64,000 nucleotides of DNA from the NCBI GenBank assembly GCA_900074885.1, contig FJUW01000053.1, positions 403,524 through 467,523 on the forward strand. The letters are read 5' to 3'. Source of the stretch: Rhynchosporium graminicola. Taxonomy: Eukaryota > Ascomycota > Leotiomycetes > Helotiales > Ploettnerulaceae. Numbering within the stretch: the first letter of the stretch is position 1; every line of letters starts with the position of its first letter. The notes beneath the pieces are model-generated. The model was not told where the DNA came from, made no database searches, and was given only the letters and a program-made list of their open reading frames with translations. This document shows, piece by piece, positions 11,108-21,712 of this stretch. The translations under genes and the position numbers were made by a program.

Positions 11108-12180
11108 TTTGACAGGAGTACGAGCTCAAACACGATTTGGTGTTCTTTTGAGAGGATATTAGGAAGATAATAAGGAGGGTGTACTACCTAGAGATAACTC
11201 CCAGCTAAGCTGGTCTTATTTGGAGTGGAATGGAAAGAGAAAAAGGAACGGTTGGTGTTAGTCAGATTTGGATACCTCATGGTGTTCTGAGCCTTGATCT
11301 TTTCAGAGATAGAGAAATGAAGTGTGAAGAATAATAGAATGGATTGGAATAGTGGGATCGTGGCATAGTGAGCTGTTTATTTATCTAACCATCATCAGCA
11401 GCCTCCTAGATCTGGCTTTCTAACAGCCAACCTGTTCTACAAATTATCACTTACTCATCAGTAGTCAGTACTTGTATCTGGATCTGCACCATTCATCAAC
11501 TATCTCATAACGGACACCAGGTAGATGGATAGGTAGTGATGGGGCTGTTCGAGCTATGAATAGGCTATGATAATCAGGGAGGTAGATCAGGCAAGATATC
11601 AGGATTCAGCGAGCGAGTGGTGGCCGAAAACAGGCTTTTATTCGATCACAACATGAAGTCTTGAAAGTCCTCAGCAAGAGAAGTAGTCCGATAGTCGTAA
11701 GGGTCAGAAGAGAGAGTGTGATCTATTGACTTTTGGGATTCTGAAATTCTAGAGAGCCCCTTTTCTCTACGCGCGCTGCTGGGTATCTGTTTTCTGTTTT
11801 CTGTACTGGCTCCACGGCTTTTGAAGTCCTCTGTAGGTAATTAAGTGGGTAGGTAGGTATCGAGCGATAAAATTATAAATTATGAGGTAGGTGGGTAGTT
11901 TTCGGACGTGACAGGAGTTTACTGTATGTGCCTGCCTATGGAATGATTGCCTCACGGTCTATTTTTGGGAGAGAGATGATATAAGGTAGGGTGGGGTGGT
12001 GTTCATGATGGCCTACCTTGTAGCTAGGAAGCGATTCCTGTATTTACGTATAGGTACTTGAGGTATGAAGCGAATGCTATATAATGTATAAATTGTTTCC
12101 ATCAGGAACCAGTGACCCTCCTGGGTTATCTGCAGTACGAGGTTGAAGGTAAGAAGAGGGGATGTAGAGAAGGGAGGGGT

Positions 12181-12205
12181 GAGAGAGAGAGAGAGAGAGA
12201 GAGAT
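12181..12205. repeat. (GA)n microsatellite
   Basis: About twelve uninterrupted GA units. Confidence 0.9.
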
Positions 12206-12440
12206 AAGTGGGGTTCCAAGATTTAAAGCCAGGTATAGGTGAATGGGATAAGAAGGCTGACTGTACTCCTATACTGGGCTTGACTTTTAGTCTTAGTAAG
12301 AAGGGTTGGTGCTTGTAAAGTTCACCTGCTTGATGTAAATGCACTAGAATAGGAATGGCTTTGAGGACATTGAGGGTGAAGGTGGTGCGGTGTCAGCTGG
12401 AAGCTGGGAGGACGGTATCTCGTGAGTAGACTGTAGTGGT

Positions 12441-12492
12441 AGGAGGAGGAGGAGGAGGAGAAGGAGGAGGACGAGAAGGAGGAGGAGGAAGG
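12441..12492. repeat. Imperfect (GGA)n microsatellite
   Basis: A purine-only trinucleotide run of GGA with GAA and GAC interruptions. Confidence 0.85.
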
Positions 12493-13330
12493 AAGTGGCG
12501 ATTTCTCTAACAATCATCTATGCTCATCGCTGAGGTGGTGACTCGAATGAAAAAGAAGAGTGAGTCGGGGAAATGGAAGCGAAGTCGGGTGTGGAAACCT
12601 TGCCAGACAGTTAGGCTTTGATCCAAGTATGGAGAAGCAGAAATGGAGTGTAGCAAAGTGGGAAGATGAGGGATGTGTGTGTAAGTACTAAAAAATAATA
12701 AGATGGGTATGAAGCTAGCGAAAGAGTGAATCTGACGCTTTTATCTATTTTACATGTTCCAAGCCATGCTTTCATGTTCTTACGTCAGATCCTCAACACA
12801 AGTATGATCTTGTTATATACAACTTCAAAACTCCTCTTGATTACTCCTCCTCCTCTTTCTCCTCCTCAGATGCTTAGTTCCCACGACCTCCAACCGACCC
12901 TGCCTCAATTTTGCCTGGGATAGATACCAAACCGAGGGAGATGGGTGATTTTTAGCCCTCGTAGAGATCTCTTCGACTCTACGACCGTCGTCACGGAAAA
13001 TTGTACTACCAAGATTTGAAGGAGTCGAATGTTGGTGTCTATTGATCTCTTGGTTGGCATTTTTGATCGTCTTCGGAGATCTAGGATACTGTGCCCTGTC
13101 TGATGGATCCACGGCTCTGAGTAAATTATAAGGCAATTCAGGCCAGCCACAGAGTTGAGGTTGGTATCTTACTGTCCGATCCAGGATGGCCAGAACCGCA
13201 CTAAGGCTGGTTGAGTTGAAGCCGTCTCGAACAGAGGGTAGTCGTGTCTTTCACTAATCCAGGAAGCGCGAATTAAGGCTGGTTGATTTGAAGCCGTCAA
13301 GTCGAATTAACCAGGTCGGTCCAGGTCTTG

Positions 13331-13660
13331 AATTGAGAATGGTCTTTTGTTTTATTTTCAGATTCCAAAGTCGAAACTGTGTGGATGTATCGATGGATCT
13401 ATGGAAGCTATGTTGCCCGGGACAGACACTGAACTGAGGGTGGTCTTTGGTTTTGATTTCAGATTCCAAAGTCGACACTGTGTGGATGTATCGATGGATG
13501 TATGGAAGCCATGCTACCCGGGACAGACACTGAACTGAGGGTGGTCTTTTGTTCTTCTGTTCTTCGGCAAAGTTTTGGAAATATGGATCGAAAACGAATG
13601 GAAGACCGAGAAGAGGTAACCTCTGGGTCGGAGACATTGAACTGAGGGTGGTCTTTTTAT
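13331..13660. repeat. Tandem repeat, period about 101 bp
   Basis: The motif AACTGAGGGTGGTCTTT (first copy AATTGAGAATGGTCTTT) begins at 13331, 13432, 13533 and 13640, giving steps of 101, 101 and 107 bp. The first two intervals share nearly the whole unit, including GATTCCAAAGTCGA at 13361 and 13462. The third interval is unrelated between the motifs. A minus-strand frame through it just repeats KDHPQFSVCPG and is probably not a gene. Confidence 0.8.
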
Positions 13661-14113
13661 TTTTATTTTTTTTAATCGCCATTTCGCTAATGATAGTCGC
13701 ATCATCGAGAGTCTGCGGGCTTTTTCTCACCACGACTGTACACATGGGGAAAGGTTGTCCAGAGGGCACAACCGGCGAGGACGGCCTGTAGTGCAGCCAT
13801 GGTGTAGAATCCTACACAAAGTCAGCCATGATACACAAGTAGCGGAAAGATGTAATCATACGCCCGAGACTCTCTCCGCGACAGTTTATATAGATAGTCG
13901 CTGAATGATAATGCGCCGAGGGCGCTGGTGGTGGGGGCGTGGAGCAGCCATGATTGATTATCAATGTTTGAGGATCAGAAAGAAAACACGAATGAAAGGG
14001 CGCGGAAATCTTGTTATATACATTGTGTGCATTGCGCCTTCTATGTTACGAAAGTGCTAAAGGACACTGTTGTTCTATCACAGGCAGGCGCCTCCCACAC
14101 AACTCCTCCTAAA

Positions 14114-14596
14114 CTACTGAAAACCATCACCACAGTCCTCCCTATCCTTTTCCATAGACCTCTGCCTCTCGATTGCCCGTTGTTCTCTCCGCTCCAGGAA
14201 CAAGAACACCAACATAGCTGATCCAACTGCAGCCACAGGACAAGCGATAGCGGCGACTCGGGATTGCGCAAAGCGTCCTCTTTTCAGGAAATTCCACTCC
14301 TCTTTGAAAACCCTCTTACCTTCCCCCAGTACTCCTGAATCCGAGTTCGACTTTGGATTTGGGTGGCTTTTCCTCGATGAGTGAGTGTATTTGAGAGAGC
14401 CGGATTCTGAATCGCAGTAATACGTTTTACTAATTGAGGCTTCTGAGCGGTAGCCGAAGGAGGAGGTTGGAGAGCGTCGTTTGATTACGCTTTGTGTGGT
14501 GTTGATTATTATAGGATCGGTGGAAATGGAGAAGGAGGAGGAGGAGGAGGACGCGGAACTGTAGGGAAAGCTGCCTAGCCAGGGAGGGAATGTCAT
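14114..14596 (-). CDS. Hypothetical single-pass membrane protein, 160 aa
   Basis: The family is not recognised. The frame starts with ATG at 14596. Residues 1-100 are Ser-rich and low complexity. Residues about 114-134 form one hydrophobic helix (VAAIACPVAAVGSAMLVFLFL), followed by a strongly charged tail (ERREQRAIERQRSMEKD). This layout resembles small tail-anchored or mitochondrial membrane proteins, but that is inference. The frame is continuous and the composition suits a protein, so it is probably real. No intron is needed. It stands alone between two gene-free stretches. Confidence 0.5.
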   Translation of the reverse strand: MTFPPWLGSFPYSSASSSSSSFSISTDPIIINTTQSVIKRRSPTSSFGYRSEASISKTYYCDSESGSLKYTHSSRKSHPNPKSNSDSGVLGEGKRVFKEEWNFLKRGRFAQSRVAAIACPVAAVGSAMLVFLFLERREQRAIERQRSMEKDREDCGDGFQ

Positions 14597-16400
14597 AGCT
14601 AGGTTGTGATGTATTTCCCGTGCGCGCTGTATAACTTCTGTTTGTCTGGACAGAAAGTAGAGATATGTCTATGTGTATGTGTGCCAGTGAAGTTAAGTTG
14701 GTGGGTTGAGGTTGTGCCAGGCAGTTGTGAGGTTGCTGTGGGAATGGAAAATCGACCTTGAAAATTTTAGGGAACGAAAATAAGGTATTGAACTCATACC
14801 TAGGATCGGAGAGGTTAAGGGGAGTTGTCTAAAGGACCCTGAGTGAAACGGCGGCGACTGGCTAAGTTAGCAGTTTAGCGAGGGAAGCTTTCCGTGGAAC
14901 CACACATCTCTACCTAGAAGAGACTTTCGAATATAATAAGGTACCGATGTAAAACTTTCTTCCTTGAGGAGGTTAGTACTAGGTTGCAATTCTCAGCACT
15001 TACTCAACTCACTTGTCGGTTACAACTGTCAAGCTAGGCGGCTCCTGTGCTTGTACAATAGAATGATCCTGCTCGAAATACTGGAACTTTTCGTCCCCAC
15101 GTCTCGCACGATGATAGTCATTGCTCGTCGGTTGTCAATTTTTTTTTGGACTTTTTACCGACCAAGACTCAAGAGGTAGGTCGGTGATACTAAACTAGAT
15201 ACGGTGACATAACTTACGGACGATTCTTTTTTCTTCTATTCCGATCAAGCTGCACATTAGCTTATTAAATTGGCGCTATAAATCTGGTCTTTTGTTACAT
15301 CATTCCGTTCATCTAATACAAGTTAGTAACCAAGTACCTATAATGAAATCCGAAACTCGGTTGGAAGACTCTAGGTGTAGTGACGCTGGTATCATTTCAC
15401 GAGTGTAACAGAATGGAGGTACGATTATGAGGTAGACCACAGCATGAATACCAGCCCTTGGATCCATTCTCCCCCCTTCCTTCGTTCGTCTACATCTACA
15501 ACTTCTGACAGATTGGAGTCTGGCAATTGATAGATCGATATCCTACTCACACCTTTTATCAGACAAATCAGTCCTGTCATAAGCCGCTGCGGTGTATTTT
15601 GGACCCATCCAAGGCATGGAGTTTCTCGAGCCGTGACGGCCTTATTTCAAGAAAGTCTGCATCATTGGACTTCAACTGTGTACTTCAGCTATTCACTTAG
15701 ATCTGATGGACAAGACGAGTTCTCTCCAATCGGAAAAATGTTTCCCAAAGAACGTATTTCGATTTCAGTTAAGGCTGCATATGGCTATAGCCAGTCGCTA
15801 GATATTAGCTGGAATTAGCTTTGGAGAATATTCAAGATCTTTATTGGATGAGTGGCTCCTTAGCAGATACTGTATCGAGCAGAATGGCTTGATGTGGGAG
15901 TATACCAAGCTTCAATCCCTGGGTACGATCTTTGGCTTCTTTCTTGACCGTTCTGGAAGGTTGAAACTGGATGATATCAAGACTTAGCAGTACCAAGCAG
16001 CTGAAGGTAATGAATAGGTTGTTGAATGAGGCAATATGAGAGAACTAAAATATCGGTCGATGAGAAGGCAACGTGGTCAGTGGGCTGGAAGAGATACAGA
16101 GGTTCTGGAGCAGCTTCAAGCATAGAAGGGTCAGGTTCAGATAGTCGTTTGCGAACAACAGTGTTTAGCGATTTTATAAAGCTGTTGCGAAAGTGGTCAT
16201 TCTAAATACTAATTGGAAAGCGCAGCTCAGGGTCCCTAGCTGATATGATTTTAGCATTGAACGGAACCAAGGAAGGAGTACAAGCAATTATATTCATACC
16301 ACATGGTTCTACTGTACTTATACACTCATCACTTCACACCCATGATTAATGGATGACAGCAGTATCTCCAACTCTCACAACGCCACAAGACATCCTCATC
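14597..16400. other. Gene-free interval
   Basis: Only short, scattered frames without recognisable motifs are present. A T-rich run lies near 15140. Nothing further can be supported. Confidence 0.45.
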
Positions 16401-16898
16401 TCAAAAATCGGTAACCCTCCCATTATAACTCCAATCCCCCCTCTCCCCTGTACTCCCCCACCTCAACGGCTCATTCTTCGGTCCCCCGACCTCCCCCGTC
16501 TTCGGATTCCTCTCTCCATCAAACTCTGGCTTCGCACCTCTCCGAATATCAGGATGTAACTCCTCTCCCTTGCCCGTCGCTGCTACTCTGGCATTCACTA
16601 CCTCTGCTTCGACATCTGGAGTTGAGGCAGGCGACTGATTGATCTGTGGACGGGATCTTTGAGGTGCTGTGTCTGTACTTGTACTTGTGGTGGAAGTACT
16701 CTCGGCAGTGGGGTTCACCGTTGTTCGTGGTGTGCTGAATGCTCCAGTGGAGGATTTTTGGAGACGCTCGAATTCTTCTTGTTCTTTTGCTGGGAGGCGG
16801 GGTGGTGATGGGCCGGTGGAAAAGGCTGGTCTGAGGGTGCTGGTTGTGAAGAATCGGCGGGATGGAAGGAGAAATCTTGGTGTTATGAGGCGTGACAT
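16401..16898 (-). CDS. SDH8: Succinate dehydrogenase assembly factor 4, mitochondrial
   Basis: SDHAF4 (yeast Sdh8) binds flavinated Sdh1 in the mitochondrial matrix and promotes assembly of complex II. The C-terminal block is diagnostic: ELHPDIRRGAKPEFDGERNP, then KTGEVGGPKNEPLRWG, ending DWSYNGRVTDF at the stop. The N-terminus MSRLITPRFLLPSRRFF is Arg-rich and amphipathic, as expected for a mitochondrial targeting sequence. For that reason I start at 16898 (165 aa) rather than at the ATG 13 codons upstream (16937). The middle, about residues 35-95, is a Ser/Thr-rich low-complexity linker. The gene is divergent from tryptophan synthase, with about 370 bp between the two starts. Confidence 0.9.
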   Translation of the reverse strand: MSRLITPRFLLPSRRFFTTSTLRPAFSTGPSPPRLPAKEQEEFERLQKSSTGAFSTPRTTVNPTAESTSTTSTSTDTAPQRSRPQINQSPASTPDVEAEVVNARVAATGKGEELHPDIRRGAKPEFDGERNPKTGEVGGPKNEPLRWGSTGERGDWSYNGRVTDF

Positions 16899-17164
16899 GT
16901 TGTATCGTTTGAAATCAGGTTTAGGCTCGAGGTTCAACTGATTGATCGAAAGTTGTATTATAGCAGGGCCTGAGAGTTGTTTACTTAGGCCGTGGCGAGC
17001 TCCGATGATGTTGAATCAAGAGTCCAGTCCCATGCAGCATTACATAATCCTGCCAGGGCGGTGAGCTCGTTCAGCAGCACTCAGGTCCCGATGCGCGGGG
17101 CGATTTTTGGGCTGCTACATCGGACGGGGGACGGGGTCCCTTAGGGTATGATATTAATTGTCTT

Positions 17165-17171
17165 TGACTCA
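17165..17171. promoter_or_regulatory. Gcn4/CPC1-type site (TGACTCA) upstream of tryptophan synthase
   Basis: TGACTCA is the consensus for Gcn4 and its filamentous-fungal counterpart CPC1/CpcA, which activate amino-acid biosynthesis genes under general/cross-pathway control. It lies 93 bp before the TRP5 ATG. Its use here is inferred from position and target. Confidence 0.65.
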
Positions 17172-17264
17172 TCAAACAATTTGTATAATCGTTACACCTT
17201 CCACGGCACCTTCACTTCTTCCTGCCATTGATTCTCAAAAACACATTCTCCCACGTTCGCAATC

Positions 17265-19719
17265 ATGGAAGGCCTCAAGAATAAGTTCGCAGAATGCAAA
17301 GAGGAGGGAAGAGTATGTTACTTTGGGAGAACCACCCCTCTATACCGCTATGTCATAGCTAATAATTTTGGTGATAGCCTGCGCTGGTGACTTATGTCAC
17401 GGCTGGATATCCTACGGCTGGGGAGACGGTGGATGTTATGCTAGGCATGGAAGCTGGCGGATCAGGTAATATACCCAATACGTTAATTGAGGACGTTTCT
17501 AATATGGGCAGATGTAATTGAACTCGGTATTCCCTTCACGGACCCAATTGCAGACGGTGTCACAATCCAAAAAGCCAACACAGTACGCGCAACAAATCCA
17601 CTTTTACCTTCACATACTTACAACCTCGATAGCAAGCCCTCAAAAATGGAGTGTCGGTTACGTCGGTTCTGCAGATGGTCCGCGATGCACGAAAGAAGGG
17701 ACTGACAGTGCCAGTACTTTTCATGGGATATTACAACCCAATGTTGAGTTATGGCGAGGAGAGGCTGTTGAAGGATTGCAGAGAGGCAGGTGTCAATGGC
17801 TTTATTGTTGTTGATCTGCCACCCGAAGAAGCTGTTACCTTCAGGAATTTCTGCACGAGAGGAGGGTGAGTCAGAGTTGTTTATCTCCTAGGGGACGGAC
17901 AATGCTATACTCAGATGCTAATAACCCCTTGCAGGCTATCATACGTCCCTCTGATTGCCCCAGCTACCTCCGAATCACGCATGAAGCTTCTCTGCAAGCT
18001 TGCCGACTCCTTCATATACGTCGTCTCGCGGATGGGTGTCACCGGCGCCACAGGATCTTTAAGTACCGGTCTTCCTGATCTGCTGAAAAAGGTCAAACAA
18101 TATTCAGGAAACAAACCAGCTGCTGTTGGATTCGGAGTTAGCACAAGAGAGCATTTCTTAAGTGTCGCCGAGATTGCAGATGGTGTTGTCATTGGTAGTC
18201 AGATCATCATTACTCTGGCTGAGTCAAAGGCCGGTGAAGGAGCAAAGAATGTCGAGGAATACTGTGCCAATGTCTGTGGACGGAGGAAGAAGGGGAACGG
18301 AAATGGGAAACTCACTCGTGAAGTTGGCATCGTCGAGGCAGTAAATGGCGCCAAAGAGCCAAGTGGAGAAAATGTCCATGTCGATGCTATTATCAAAGAA
18401 GCAAGTGGCCCAAATCTGGTAGATCAGATTGAGGCTTTGAACACCGATGAGCCAATCGACCCCGCCTCGGTTCCTCAAAGATTTGGAAAATTCGGTGGAC
18501 AATACGTACCCGAGTCTCTGATGGACTGCTTACGCGAAGTTGAAGAAGGATTCAACAAAATCAAGGAAGATCCCACTTTCTGGGAGGAATATAGATCACA
18601 TTACGACTGGATGGGACGTCCAGGCCATCTACATCTGGCTGAGAGACTTACCGAGCATGCTGGAGGTGCAAATATCTGGTTGAAGAGAGAGGATCTCAAT
18701 CATACTGGAAGTCACAAGATCAACAATGCTCTAGGACAAATTCTTCTCGCAAGACGTCTCGGGAAGACGGAGATTATCTGTGAGACTGGTGCTGGACAAC
18801 ACGGTGTAGCTACTGCAACTGTCTGTGCCAAGTTTAATATGAAGTGTACTGTCTACATGGGAGCTGTAAGTAGCCATTCACATATCTCACAAAACCCATA
18901 CTGATTTCGACCCAGGAAGACGTAAGACGTCAAGCCCTCAATGTTTTCCGCATTAAACTTCTCGGCGCCCACGTCGTCGCCGTCGAAGCCGGCTCCCGCA
19001 CCTTGCGTGACGCAGTCAACGAAGCCATGCGCGCCTGGGTCGTCAAGCTCGACACCACGCACTACATTCTCGGCTCCGCCATCGGACCTCATCCCTTCCC
19101 AACCATTGTACGCACATTCCAATCCGTGATCGGTAACGAGACAAAGACCCAAATGCAGGAGAAGCGCGGCAAGCTTCCCGATGCTGTCGTTGCTTGCGTA
19201 GGAGGCGGTTCGAATGCTGTGGGAATGTTCTATCCTTTCTCTAATGACCCATCCGTCAAACTACTCGGTGTTGAGGCGGGCGGTGATGGAATAGATACCG
19301 ATCGTCATTCTGCCACTCTCTCTGGAGGCACCATCGGTGTTCTTCACGGTGTACGCACCTATGTCCTGCAAGACAAGAATGGTCAAATCTCAGACACGCA
19401 CTCCATCTCTGCTGGTCTCGACTACCCCGGCGTCGGTCCCGAACTTGCATCTTGGAAGGACAATGAGCGTGCAAAATTCATCGCCGCTACCGACTCTGAA
19501 GCTTTTATTGGGTTCAGAATGATCTCTCAGTTGGAAGGTATTATCCCGGCATTAGAGACGGCACATGCAATTTTCGCGGCGGTGGAGTTAGCGAAGACGA
19601 TGGAAAAGGGGCAGGATATTGTGATTTGTTTGTCAGGAAGGGGTGACAAGGATGTTCAGAGTGTGGCCGATGAGCTGCCAACGCTGGGGCCTAAGATTGG
19701 GTGGGATTTGAGATTCTAG
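17265..19719 (+). CDS. TRP5: Bifunctional tryptophan synthase (alpha-beta fusion), 724 aa
   Basis: Catalyses the last two steps of tryptophan synthesis: indole-glycerol phosphate to indole (alpha), then indole plus serine to tryptophan with PLP (beta). Six exons join in frame: 17265-17312, 17378-17465, 17512-17582, 17633-17865, 17935-18865 and 18916-19719. The alpha part begins [20 protein letters not shown]; after splicing the catalytic Glu falls at residue 49 and Asp at 60 ([12 protein letters not shown]), the same numbers as in the bacterial alpha chain. The beta part starts near residue 330 ([16 protein letters not shown]). The PLP lysine is about residue 408 in HTGSHKINN, and the phosphate loop GGGSN is near 553. 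Length and domain order match fungal TRP5/trp-3. A CPC1-type site upstream suggests amino-acid starvation control. Confidence 0.97.
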
Positions 19720-20767
19720 ATGTATAGTTGTTTAGCCGTAAATTGAGTGGAGAGAGGGATGGAGGGGTGTTTTATGTGCGAAATGATGACTAAAATTCGG
19801 GAACGGAAATAACAAAAGTCTCTTCAACTTCTTAATGCTAAGACAACGTCCTTGATGTATTTGCTTACCTGCTCGTGTTTGCCCATGTGTGTCAGTAGAC
19901 GAAGAACGAGTTCACTTGTTCACGTTTTCTCTTAAAGTCTTCGAAACACTCATAAAGTCCAGGTTTTACACGTGAGACAAGAGGAATCATTTCCTAAATC
20001 TCTCGTTCTGCTTTGCATTATCGTTCGAAGCTTTAAAGAAATACTATCTGATATCTAAACATATCATAGGTCAAGTACCCCACCATACCCTCATCACTTC
20101 AACTCTTCTACAGAACGTTTCTCTTCCACAATTTTCAACACACCTCCCAAGAATTTCATCTCTTTCCCATCCTGGCCTTCCCGTCGAGGTATAAGTAAGG
20201 CCTCGTGCTACAATTTTTTGGGTCGACAAAACAGAGTAGGATTGAACAGGTTTAAATCTCGAAAGTTTTTTCGAGCGCGGGCCCAGTCACACCTTCGTCT
20301 ACGCGAAAGTGATGCCGAAAAGCAGTTGGTGGGTGCCACAGGGCACAATAAATTTGATGCCAATTGCCGGGCTTCATTATATTCAGTGAGAGAAAGAAAG
20401 ACCAGTGCTCACAGATAAAAAGAATAATGAATCGAAAAGACTTTGTTACCAGAAAAAAATGTGCATAAACGTGGAAGTTATCTGGAAGCACATAACTGCA
20501 AGTGTTTCAAAAATACGTGTAATGTTCGCAGGCTTCAATTGGGGGTCATTTCATAACGACGAATGTGATGTGGCTCAAAGATTGGGCATCTAGATCACTT
20601 ATATTGAAGACTTGAGAGGTTGTGAAGAATTAAGATTTGTATGGTACTAAGCTATGATCGATACGCTAGTAATTGCAATGGCATGAGAAGCTAACATACT
20701 AAATAGGAGTCTTTTCGCATCTCGATGGAAAACAGTTGCTAAGCTAATGAAGAAACTGACATAAGCC
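19720..20767. other. Intergenic stretch between core block and accessory region
   Basis: No gene is supported. A short hairpin (CTCGAAA...TTTCGAG) lies near 20257-20275. The housekeeping block ends on the left; the 2EXR array begins on the right. Confidence 0.45.
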
Positions 20768-21712
20768 TTAATTGAAGTGGGCCTCGAAGTCATCCTCCGG
20801 CATAAAATTCACCTTTGGATCTAGCCACCAAGGAGAATATGGAGTATCCAGATCTCTATTACTTGGCTTTCTCCTGGGCAGACACTTCAAATCCTTTTCA
20901 AATTCCGATTTCCATACTTCAAGACGCTTCTCAGTCTTTTGTTTGGTACCCGTGACCACCTTCAGGCTGAGCATATAGTTCGACCCAAAGGAAATACGCT
21001 TGACGCTAGAGGGTGCCGACAAGTATCTCAAGGCTAGGTGTACAATACTGAGCTCGCAGAGATCTTCGAAGTTTTTTTTTCCTACACAGAAACAAGATGT
21101 TACAAGTGTGGCTGGACCAAAGCGTTTCTCCAATAAGTTTGCTTCATACCGGCGCCGGGTAAGTGTATTAATATTTCCGTAATCCGAGATTGTTGCAATT
21201 TCTAGGAGACCAGAAACCGCCACCGAACGAACACTAGCAGCACCAGATGCAGGCAAAGCTTTCTTCCGAGCATAAAAGTATCGAGCTACTCCCAAATATA
21301 GTAAGCTCTCTATAGCTGGCAAAGTGTAAGGTATCAAGGAGGTTCGGAGAAAAGCGAAACCAAAAGTCAAGGCAAACCTCGCCTTCAGCCGATGTCTTAT
21401 ACTGGCTGACTCGGTGTCCATGTCCTCGAATACGTTCTATTTCTTTCAGTATGTGAGTTCGAGGGGAAGAGGCTCGCATTCTCGTAGGACGTATCTCCTG
21501 AAGGTGTCGTATAGGTTGAAGACTTTGAAGTCTTTATCGGAACCTTTGATATTGAACTCGAAGCGTCGGCTGCTCGCCTCAGCGTATTCCCAGATTAATG
21601 TTTGCAGCTCTAGGGGTACATTTGGGAATAGATGAAAAATATGTTCAGGTACAATACTCGAGGTTGCGGTGCCGCTGTTGAATAATTGCCTCGTTGAGTG
21701 CTGTTGACCCAT
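20768..21712 (-). pseudogene. 2EXR-domain gene, probably frameshifted
   Basis: The first part (ATG 21712 to TGA 21446) carries the family motif FHLFPNVPLELQTLIWEYA near residues 26-45, with ELQ in place of ExR. A second frame (to 20768) carries a long C-terminal region with KRFGPATLVTSC and ends DFEAHFN. A third frame between them (about 21300-21400) shows the expected mid-domain pattern LDTLHFASYRELTIFG. No GT-AG pair joining these frames in phase was found, so the copy appears frameshifted; an intron with unusual sites is the alternative. It is the leftmost member of the array. Confidence 0.6.

Larger units (their letters stand above)
11108..14113. other. Long gene-poor interval with microsatellites and a 101-bp tandem repeat
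   Basis: I find no supported gene in about 3 kb. It contains (GA)n at 12181-12205, a GGA-rich run at 12441-12492 and a tandem repeat at 13331-13660. On the minus strand at about 13780-13970 a GC-rich third-position pattern looks coding over some 35 codons, but no start or convincing splice path was found. Confidence 0.4.

Noticed and set aside
13254..13769. 171-codon minus-strand frame
   Set aside because: It simply translates the 101-bp tandem repeat and has no independent motif.
13780..13970. Possible small minus-strand gene with GC-rich third positions
   Set aside because: No ATG in the coding-like frame and no consistent splice path; left as unresolved.
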